In this document: piece by piece, positions 55,524 to 64,000 of the stretch
Numbering within the stretch: position 1 is the stretch's first letter
How the letters are laid out: the number at the start of each line of letters is the position of its first letter
Assembly: GCA_963556495.2 (NCBI GenBank)
Contig: OY747713.1
Coordinates: forward strand, 33,755,961 to 33,819,960
DNA from: Valencia hispanica
Lineage: Eukaryota > Chordata > Actinopteri > Cyprinodontiformes > Valenciidae
Direction: 5' to 3'
Length of the DNA stretch: 64,000 nucleotides
Position numbers and translations under genes: made by a program
The notes under the pieces: model-generated
The model's database searches: none
Seen by the model: only the letters and a program-made list of their open reading frames with translations
What the model was told of the DNA's origin: nothing

Positions 55524-56004
55524 AGGGGCTATATGCAATTTTCTGAAATTTAAACTCGCAACTGACCCCATGTGGCCAAAAACGGAAGTGCTCTTCCTTT
55601 CTGCTCGCTCTCGCCGGTCGCTCTCAATCTTCTATCTCTTCGGGCACTTGTCAGGGGTTTCACTTTCTTAGTCTTATGTGGAGTTACTGTTGGTGTCAAA
55701 GTTGTCCTGGGTCTGTTCTGTGTATTCGCACAATCCATTTAACTGCTTGCGAGTGCTGACTACCGGTAGTGGCAGAGTGATCTGAAACATTTAACATGAA
55801 CGCGCTTGACGTCACATCCGCAGACAGCGCGGGAAAATCGGACCCGACAGAAAATAATAATAAATTGGATACAGGCTTATAAGTGCACCTACTGTGAGCT
55901 GACAAGGTGTCAGTATGCTCATCAGGAGATGTTTGAGTCATAAATGGTCATATGAAAAGGCTATTGTTACGTTTACTTTGGGGAAAATGTTGCCTATAGC
56001 CTCT
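55524..56004 (-). mobile_element. TTAA-target MITE, copy 2 (481 bp)
   Basis: It is an inverted copy of 33269-33765 with TTAA at 55520-55523 and 56005-56008. Termini are AGGGGCTATATGCAATT and AGAGGCTATAGGCAAC (reverse complement). The shared interior includes GACTACCGGTAGTGGCAG and CGCTTGACGTCACATCCGC. Length differences come from small indels. Confidence 0.85.
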
Positions 56005-56008
56005 TTAA

Positions 56009-56960
56009 GATTATCTTTAAGAGAGTTTTGCTTAAATTCCAGTGACTTTGGGCCGTGTAAAACTTGCTCTGGTGGTAGAAAGAAATGGCTAAATGTTTTT
56101 TTTTTCTTCTGCAAATAACAATATATTGCTGGGCATCACAAGGCAGCCTTCCTTGCCGAGAGCAAGGTGGGGTTAAATCATAGCTTTTTTTCTTCTTTTT
56201 TTTTTTTTCTTGAACCTGTTTAGCCTACAGTCAGTCATGATGGATGGGCCAACAAAGTGTGGTCTGCTGTGGGCTTCAGCTACTCTTAAATGTATGGGCA
56301 AATGGGAGGGAGGTAGAGAGCAGACAGAGAGATGGGATTGAGGGACTGGGGCAGATTTATGAGAAGAGGGCTGAATGAAGCTGATAGATGCCCAGGAAGG
56401 GGGCTAGACTAAAGTCACACACCGACTGAAGATGACCAAAAAGAATTTACACTGTAGGTGGGCTAAAAGCAGGGCAACTGTCATCTCGCAATTTGTCCTT
56501 GTCAGTCAGGAGAAAAATGATTGTCTACCTTTGATAATGCTGAAATGTAATCACCGGATGTGAACATAAAGATGCCTGGAATACAAGACTTCTCACAGCA
56601 AATGCTAACTGTGATAGTAGTGACTCATTGCACATATGGAACATGACCCCATGATGGCTTTGATGAGACAACATCAGAAATGAGATTAATCCAATATGCC
56701 TGAAAATAAAGGAGTAGGAACTGGCATGTAATTAATATAAACTCTAGATTACACTGCAAGAAACACTTGATAAGTGTGTTTCCTTGTTCTTCCAGTTGTT
56801 TAATGTAAACTTGGATTCTATGAAGTCCAAAGGTGTCTATTTTTGTAAACGCACCATATTGTAGTGACGCCTTCTTTTGATGCAATTTATGGTCTGCCAG
56901 ACAGACCCTTTAGAATTGATGTAACTTTCAGTAGACATTACTTTCTTAAGTTAATATTTA
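56009..56960. other. Unassigned sequence
   Basis: Nothing was recognised beyond short T runs. Confidence 0.5.
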
Positions 56961-56962
56961 CC

Positions 56963-57965
56963 AGCCCTTTTATTAGGTACACCTTCATACACTAATAGCA
57001 GGAACTCTGTACATTTAAGCATTCACATTGTGAAGATGAGTTGCTTTAGTAATGAATGGGGCAGAATCAGGAAGAAAGGAGATTGAAGTTACTTTGAGGG
57101 TGACATGTTCACTGGTGCATGTTGGGCCAATTTGAGTATTTCAAAAACTGTTTATTTAGCACACAACTATCTTTAGGTTTACAGCAAACAGTCTGAAAAA
57201 GACAACAAAGTATTGAGTGAAAGGGCAGTTGTGTGAACAAAAATGCCGTGCTGATGTCAGAGGCCAAAGCAGAATAGGCAAACAGGTTGACAGAAATATA
57301 TCAGTAGCTCAAATAGCTACAACCAAGATATATGGAGTATCTTCTTTGAATGCACCAAAAGTGTGACCCTAAAACATATGGACTACAGTGGCAAAAGACA
57401 ACACTAGCTGCCACTCCTGTCAGCTAAGAATGAGACACTAAGGCTAAAATTTGCACAGGGTCAGAAAAATTTGACTGTAAAAAATTGGAAAAAAAACATT
57501 CCTGGTCCAAGAGTCTCAATTTCAGGTCTGACATTCTGATGATAAGGTCATAATTAGTCATAAATAACATGAAAGCATGGATCCATCCATCCCTGGATTC
57601 AGGAGAGGCTACAGTTCAGGCTCCTGGTGGTGGTGTATTAGTGTAAGGAATATTTTCTCGGCACACTTTGAGCCCCTTGGTTCCAACTGAGCATCGTTTA
57701 AATGCAACAGCCTACCTGTGTGCTGATGCTGACCATTTCTTCCCTCTTATGACAACCAGTTGAACCATCTTCTAATAACAAATATGACCATGAGAATGAG
57801 TTGTTTGTTCTCCAGTGCCCTCCATAGTTTCCAGATCTCATTCCAGTAGAGCACATTTGGAATTTGGTGTAAAGCCAAAAGCGGTCCAGCCAATGTATTC
57901 CTAACAATGTGTCTTGTAAATATATTTAATAATCCATAATTCCACAGACACAAAATCTATATTTT
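56963..57965 (+). mobile_element. Decayed Tc1/mariner-like element, 'TTATTAGGTACACC' family
   Basis: The left end CAGCCCTTTTATTAGGTACA is the hallmark terminus of a common vertebrate Tc1/mariner-like family. Internal landmarks are TGGGCCAATTTGAGTATTTC, CTGGTGGTGGTGTATTAGTG (GGG-I-V block) and CAGATCTCATTCCAGTAGAG, the D-x-I-P-V-E catalytic Glu region. The right terminus is not recognisable. No frame is intact. Confidence 0.65.
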
Positions 57966-58980
57966 AGCCAATTAAGTCGCCAGACTTTAATCCAACAGAA
58001 TACCTTGGAATTAATAGAAAGAAAAAAGCAACATATAATTTTTTATGTGAAATTGTGATTTTAATCACCTTTACAGCCGATAGCATCCTTGTATATATAT
58101 TTTAGATAGTAAAGTATTCAAGACAAAGGAACAAATATTTCAAAGGAAAAGAACATTTAAAAAAAACTCTACCTTTATGATGACTACTATGACACTTGCG
58201 GCTCTATTTACTCCCAAAAGGACGAGCTTTGGATTGTTCTGGATAAACTGTCAGATCTTGATAGTATAGGAGATCCCTTCAAAACACTACAAAATAGACT
58301 TAGCAAAACACCCCATTATTCTCACCCTTATGCTGGGCATTTAAGAAGATCAAAGCATAACAACTTGACTATCAATAATTCAGTTGGATTCTGGAGAGTA
58401 CTGTGCCCTTAACCTGACTCTCAACAGAGCAAGGCACTGGCTAAGATGTTTGGCAAACCCTTCAATTTTTTAAATATATTTGTTTCAAGCTTTTAGTCTC
58501 CCTCCAGTGAATGTCACTGGATAATGTGTGGTGTGTAAGTTTTTCACCATTCCATACAGATAGACTAAGGACACCTTTTTTCCACACATGTAGAAGAACT
58601 TCTCTTGGTATCTAAACTGACTTTGATGTGTTTTCTTTGATCCTTTGGTCTAGCAAGTGTCTTTGTAGATTTTCAGTGAAAACATGAGTAGAAACCAATT
58701 TAACTTTTTTTTAATCAGTTCTTGAAAACGTTTCATATGTCTCCTCTTCCTCAGATCGAAGTGACTGGAATAGTGACCTAGATAATATGGGACTTTAGAG
58801 CAGTGACATGTGCTGATGTTTATGACTGCTAAGGCACTAAATCCTCTGGAGTCGAATGTACAGATATGAACCCCAAATAGAAGCTCACAAATCAGCTTTG
58901 ACCTTAGTTAAAATATTTAGTTATTTTGTACGCTTTAAATCATGCTTTAATTAATTCCATACCATCAAATTAGAATTTTT
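57966..58980. other. Unassigned sequence with an 81-codon open frame
   Basis: An open frame without ATG at 58167-58412 encodes YSQKDELWIVLDKLSDLDSI and TPHYSHPYAGHLRRSKHNN-like text. The rest is unrecognised. Open frames of this size are expected by chance in this much sequence. Confidence 0.4.
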
Positions 58981-58984
58981 ACAA

Positions 58985-59125
58985 TTCACATGTTTGTTTG
59001 TCTGCGATGGACTGGCAACCTGTCCAGGGTGTACCCTGCCTCTTGCCCCTTGACCGCTGGAGAAAGGCACCAGCCTCCCGCAACCCTGCATAGGATGGAC
59101 GGGTACAGATAATGGATGGATGTTT
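58985..59125 (+). repeat. SINE 3'-part fragment with GGAT tail
   Basis: GCGATGGACTGGCAACCTGT, GTGTACCCTGCCTCTTGCCC and CTGGAGAAAGGCACCAGC, ending AATGGATGGATG, is the 3' body and tail of the SINE family. A GTTT run follows. Confidence 0.7.
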
Positions 59126-59179
59126 GTTTGTTTGTTTGTTTTTTGCTTTTTGGCTGATCTCTTTTTTAAATACAATTGT

Positions 59180-59700
59180 CAATGTTGTGTGATTTTACCT
59201 GTATTTGTGTATGAAGTCCATGCACCTATCCTTCTCCACACATATCTACATCATTCTATTAAAAAAAAACGTCCTTGTTTGCTTTAATTTTTAAAAATCT
59301 GGCTGCTTCAGTGGAGATGATTGCCAAGGAGGAGAGCCGTCCTGGAACGGTTCAATCCTGACTGTATGTGTTCAGTCTTTTTAATGCATAGTAGAAGAGT
59401 ATATGGCAATGCTGCCCATTGTGCCTATGGGACTCACCACTGCCCTGCTGCACAGTACTTTCTACCTCCTCCTGTTTATTTTCATTGTGCATTTTTGGCC
59501 ATTCAGAAATATTAAACGGGTCACACACATTCATGAAATATTTTAGACAGACTGTGGAATTTCTGCATGTGTACTTCATGTGTAATCTAACATGAAAAAG
59601 AGAGAAATCAATGGACATGCGCTCACTGCCTGCATCAGTCAGTGTATGTGATGCAGCCCCAGTGATGAGGCACAGCTCATCATCATCCAGTACTTAAACA
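59180..59700 (+). repeat. Unclassified interspersed repeat R, copy 2
   Basis: It is homologous to the reverse complement of 54390-54813. Shared landmarks in order are GTATGAAGTCCATG, the CTTTTTAATGCA region, ATTGTGCCTATGGG.CTCACC, CCACTGCCC, ATTTTAGACAGACTGT and GTGATGCAGCCCCAG. Divergence is high. Confidence 0.6.
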
Positions 59701-60003
59701 GGCAATGCATACTTCAGTGATTTTGACCATAACAAATTGAAATCATAGAGAAAACAAAATTATAGAGCAGTCAAGTGGACAATTTGATTTTATCTTATTA
59801 TTAATAACAATTTACTAGTCACAATGACCTCACCTGCATCCCCTTGACTGAACATCACTGTTTGAGAGATTTTTGAAGTCACTTTTGGTATTCTCCCTTA
59901 ACATATTGTGGACTAGAAAAACTTCTTGTAAATATCCACTTAGTGTATGCACAGACAAAGCAAAAAGTCAAAAGTTCATATTTTATTAATGCAACCTGTC
60001 TAT

Positions 60004-60192
60004 TGGTGGTGGTGGTCAGAGGGCCCGATGACGCCAGTGTTTGGCAGCCTCGCTTCTGTCAGTGTGCCCCAGGACAGTTGTGGCTACAATGTAGCTTACC
60101 ATCACCAGTGTGTGAATGGGTGAATAACTAGCGTAAAGCGCTTTGGGGCCCTCAGGACTAGATAAAGCATATACAAGTACAGCCCATTTACT
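60004..60192 (+). repeat. tRNA-SINE 3' body (GTAAAGCGCTTTGGGG type)
   Basis: GCGTAAAGCGCTTTGGGGCC, then AAGCATATACAAGTACAGCC and CATTTAC, preceded by CACCAGTGTGTGAATGGGTG, is a very common fish SINE body with an L2-like tail. The tRNA head is not visible. Confidence 0.65.
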
Positions 60193-61849
60193 ATGATGCT
60201 AGATGTGATTTATTAGAGTCAATCAAGCAAATAGGATACTAACTCCAGCTATATTTTTTCTACAGCAAAGTTGCCCTGGGAATTGTAGCCAACCAATGGG
60301 AGATGTGAAGAAAAAAAAAGTTAGATCGAGTCAAGTAAATACAAAGGCATTTTATAGTAAAGCACAGCTGTACTGTTGTACCAATGTGACTTAGGTCTGA
60401 CGGAAATGTTGCGGCATGATCTTGAACAGGTCTTTCATGGTTGAAATCTCTCCAGCGTGGATGCAATAAAAAAAATTCTGCAAACATTTGTCCAGACTAA
60501 CATGGTGGGCTCCTTCCCAGTTATTGCAAATGCTTGTTGGCAGTTAGATGTCTCCATGAGTGGCAGAAGCTTTTAGAAATGGGGGTAGTGGTGGAGGGAT
60601 GTTTTTTACAGTCAGGTTGGATACCTTTTTTCAGCTTAATATATTGAGTCATCATTTAAAAATGCAGTTTTTGAATTAACTTTGTCTAATATCACAATTT
60701 GTTTGATTGAACGGAGAAATTTAAATCTAATATAAAAATAAAACAGAACGAATCTCCTGAGGGGGGGCTTCTTTTTTTACAGCTCTATATTAACAGGAAT
60801 AATTCAAAGTATTTTTCATTTTCAGGTGAGAAAACAGTAAGTACAGACTACATGTAGAAGAAAAGAGCAACCCCTAAAAGATGGAAATAGGACAACGGAG
60901 TGGATGGGAGAGCCATAAGGGAGTTTTGTATCTAGTAACAGTGTCATTTTTGTCAAATTTGATGAGCGAGGGACTCTGGTTAGCTTTATGGACCAATTCT
61001 TTTTTCAGTGGTCCCATCCATCAGTGAATATAGCAGGCCTAGCTTTGCACATACAGGCACATACACCCCTAAATAATTTGGTGTTTATTTTCATAGCTTC
61101 AGACAAGGAACCATACACCTGATCATACTTGAGTCATGTACATATTCACATTTACAGATTTTATGAAACAGAGCAAAAGTAAAATAATTTTTTCAGATCT
61201 TTTATTCAGATGAGTTTGGGCTTGGGTTTGCCTCCGAATGGCATCCCCACAGCAAAACACATTGTTCTGCCTGGATATGAAATCTAGGCTGAGTAGAAAG
61301 AGCTACTAAACTTTGGCACTTGAAAGCATGGATGAGAAGTAGCATGAAAGCTTTACAGTTTCCATGTTATTTCTGATCGAATCTGGCGCATAGGCAAACT
61401 TCACAGCCAGAGAATAAACCCCAGAGGCAACTAATAAATATGGGCATTCAAACAGCTAATGCTTCACAGACTCCATGTTAATCCTACGGGGGGTGAAGAA
61501 AATACAACTCATGCGAAATAGCAGTTTGAGAAAATAAAAAAAAAGAAACATCTGGCAGAATTAAAATCAACTCACAGGTCTCTCCGATTATGGCAATGGG
61601 AATATAAACAAAGTTCTAAAAAAGAAGAAATGTAAGTTCAGCTCTGATGCCCTGGCCGGCTCACATATTCCCTGATTCGAAGGAAGCAAATCAAACACAC
61701 CATTGTTCTGCCATTTAGCTGAGGCAAAATTAATCAACACAGGCAATACAAATTTCTAACAAGGCACGGATTTTAAATTACAGAGAATGTGAACAGGAAA
61801 ATTACAGTTGCTCTGATTAGGAAGTTAGTGGTGAAGATGTAGGAATACA
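60193..61849. other. Unassigned sequence
   Basis: No gene or repeat was recognised. Confidence 0.5.
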
Positions 61850-61851
61850 TA

Positions 61852-63453
61852 CAGTGGCGTGCAAAATTATTCGGCCCCCTTGAATTTTTCAGCATTTTGT
61901 CACATTACAGCCACAAACATGAATTAATTTTATTGGAATTCCACGTGAAAGACCAATACAAAGTGGTGTACACGTGAGAAGTGGAAAGAAAATCATACAT
62001 GATTCCGAACATTTTTTACAAATAAATAACTGAAAAGTGGGGTGTGCGTAATTATTCAGTCCCCTGAGTTAATACTTTGTAGAACCACCTTTTGCTGCAA
62101 TTACAGCTGCCAGTCTTTTAGGGTATGTCTCTACCAGCTTTACACATCTAAAGACTGAAATTCTTGCCCATTCTTCTTTGCAAAACAGCTCCAGCTCAGT
62201 CAGATTAGATGGACAGCGTTTGTGAACAGCAGTTTTCAGATCTTGCCACATATTCTCGATTGGATTTAGATCTGGACTTTGACTGGGCCATTCTAACACA
62301 TGGATATGTTTTGTTTTAAACCATTTCATTGTTGCCCTGGCTTAATGTTTAGGGTCGTTGTCCTGCTTGAAGGTGAACCTTCGCCCCAGTCTCAAGTCTT
62401 TTGCAGACTCCAAGAGGTTTTCTTCCAAGATTGACCTGTATTTGGCTCCATCCATCTTCCCATAAACTCTGACCAGCTTTCCTGTCCCTGCTGAAGAGAA
62501 GCACTCCCAGAGCATGATGCTGCCACCACCATATTTGACAGTGGGGATGGTGTGTTCAGATTGATGTGCAGTGTTAGTTTTCCGCCACACATAGCGTTTT
62601 GCATGTTGCCAAAAAGTTCCATTTTGGTCTCATCTGACCAGAGCACCTTCTTCCACATGTTTGCTGTGTCCCCCACATGGCTTGTGGCAAACTGCAAACG
62701 GGACTTCTTATGGTTTTCTTTTAACAATGGCTTTCTTCTTGCTACTCTTTCATAAAGGCCAACTTTGTGCAGTGCACGACTAATAGTTGTCCTATGGACA
62801 GATTCCCCCACCTGAGCTGTAGATCTCTGCAGCTCGTCCAGAGTCACCATGGGCCTCTTGGCTGCATTTCTGATCAGCGCTCTCCTTGTTCGGCCTGTGA
62901 GTTTAGGTGGACGGCCTTGTCTGGGTAGGTTTACAGTTGTGCCATACTCCTTCCATTTCTGAATGATTGCTTGAACAGTGCTCCGTGGAATGTTCAAGGC
63001 TTGGGAAATCTTTTTGTAGCCTAAGGCTGCTTTAAATTTCTCATTAACTTTATCCCTGACCTGTCTGGTGTGTTCTTTGGACTTCATGGTGTTGTTGTTC
63101 CCAACATTCTCTTAGACAACCTCTGAGGCCGTCACAGGGCAGCTGTATTTGTACTGACATTAGATTACACACAGGTGCACTCTATTTAGTCATTAGCACT
63201 CATCAGGCAATGTCTATGGGCAACTGACTGCACTCAGACCAAAGGGGGCTGAATAATTACGCACACCCCAGTTTTCAGTTATTTATTTGTAAAAAAACTT
63301 TGGAATCATGTATGATTTTCGTTCCACTTCTCACGTGTACACCACTTTGTATTGGTCTTTCACGTGGAATTCCAATAAAATTGATTCATGTTTGTGTCTG
63401 TAATGTGACAAAATGTGGAAAAGTTCAAGGGGGAATACTTTTGCAAGCCACTG
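61852..63453 (-). mobile_element. Tc1-like transposon, full length, broken (1602 bp)
   Basis: TA flanks (61850-61851, 63454-63455) border terminal inverted repeats of about 214 bp (61852-62065 and 63243-63453). The left begins CAGTGGCGTGCAAAATTATT and the right reverse-complements to CAGTGGCTTGCAAAAGTATT. Inner ends carry GAATAATTACGCACACC. The encoded transposase is frameshifted. Repeat arms differ by several substitutions, so it is older than the Tc1 at 47635. Confidence 0.9.
62069..63087 (-). pseudogene. Tc1 transposase with a frameshift and a stop
   Basis: It starts MKSKEHTRQVRDKVNEKFKA with HTH YKKISQALNIPRSTVQAIIQ, linker RQGRPPKLTGRTRRALI and second HTH TTISRALHKVGLYERVARRK. The catalytic core has VLWSDETKMELFG (D), FTFKQDNDPKH (D) and SPDLNPIENMW (E), so all three acidic residues survive. 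An apparent 1-nt deletion just after KMELFGN (about 62605) shifts the frame, and TAA at about 62340 follows DPKH. The C-terminus is KRLAAVIAAKGGSTKY. Length matches the family (about 340). It could not make active enzyme as it stands. Confidence 0.9.
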
Positions 63454-63576
63454 TAGGACCTTTGGACCTTTTCTTTCAATGGGGATTAATAAAGACATAT
63501 GCTAAGACTGAGGCATGCAAAATGCCGATGCCTTTAAAAATGTTGAAGCTTTTTTTTAACCTTAACACATTACAAC

Positions 63577-63978
63577 TAGGGATGTGTATTGGCAAAAATC
63601 TGGCGATACGAAATGTATCGCGATACAGGGGAGAGAATATATATCGAGATACTATGAGTAAGACTATATATTGTGATTTTTAAAACTGAATTTAACTCTA
63701 GGAAAACTGTCACAGCGTTCTAAACACGCCAACCTGTTTCATACTTTAACACATTCAGTTTTATTACTAGATCTAGTTGATCCACTGGAATGAAGAAGTT
63801 GAAAACAGACACAAACTACCAGCCATACATATTAATTTTACTACAAAAATTACTGTCATCATTAATGGTTCCATTCAAATCTTTAAAAAAAATAATATTT
63901 TTGTTTTGAATATCGATACAATGTCGGGAAATAAAATATGGCGATATATCGGTCTATCAATATTTTCTTACATCCCTA
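63577..63978. mobile_element. hAT MITE (402 bp, TSD ATTACAAC)
   Basis: The exact 8-bp duplication ATTACAAC lies at 63569-63576 and 63979-63986. Termini are TAGGGATGTGTATTGGC and TAGGGATGTAAGAAAATA (reverse complement of the right end). The interior is rich in ATCGATA/CGATAC motifs (GGCGATACGAAATGTATCGC), as in a common fish hAT MITE. There is no coding content. Confidence 0.85.
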
Positions 63979-64000
63979 ATTACAACCAGTAACATCAATG

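Overview
This window looks like gene-poor nuclear DNA from a teleost fish. It is AT-rich and carries the usual fish repeat set: L2/Maui-type, Rex1-like and Rex3/RTE-like LINEs, an R2/R4-type LINE, many Tc1-like transposons, hAT and TTAA-target DNA elements, tRNA-derived SINEs and short non-autonomous LTR elements. No complete host protein-coding gene was recognised. All family names come from remembered protein motifs and terminal structures; no database search was possible.

Layout. 1-8936 is a nested pile. A forward L2-like LINE (endonuclease at 411-1357, RT to 3' end at 6776-8936) is split by a solo LTR (882-1138), a short LTR element (1358-2269), antisense L2-like copies, and a 2.5-kb hAT element (3968-6487, exact 8-bp target duplication) that itself holds a second solo LTR (4700-5385). 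8937-13900 has a Tc1 remnant and a reverse Rex1-like fragment. 14145-16260 is a complete non-autonomous LTR element with a 5-bp target duplication and three blocks of tandem coding repeats. 16925-20445 has a Tc1 remnant and a long reverse Rex1-like LINE interrupted by a TTAA-target hairpin element. 20446-32250 is mostly unrecognised sequence plus a TTAA element with a THAP-like exon (25501-26224), a Tc1/L2 nest (27773-29825), a SINE and Rex3-like scraps. 32340-36770 is a second forward L2 copy split by a TTAA MITE and two antisense L2 fragments. 40626-49314 holds a Harbinger-like element, an R2/R4-type LINE nest, an unclassified 1.7-kb inverted-repeat element (45899-47598) and a Tc1 element with a nearly complete transposase (47635-49265). 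49315-64000 has decayed Tc1 elements, a possible host exon (51914-52039), a pair of unclassified repeats, a broken Tc1 transposon (61852-63453) and a hAT MITE (63577-63978).

Most notable points. (1) Both LTR elements have a primer-binding site complementary to 11 nt inside their own LTR, about 30 bp downstream of a TATA-like box. This is the arrangement expected for Tf1/sushi-type self-primed reverse transcription. (2) The element at 45899-47598 has 14-bp perfect termini, TA flanks and a roughly 195-bp internal fold-back. (3) A TTAA-flanked element carries a THAP-like exon ending in a good splice donor. (4) A 41-codon membrane-segment exon follows a strong splice acceptor and may be the only host coding sequence here.

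Nothing here forms an operon or a working pathway. The transposases and reverse transcriptases are broken by stops, frameshifts or deletions. The only near-complete coding unit is the Tc1 transposase at 47864-48886, which has one internal stop.
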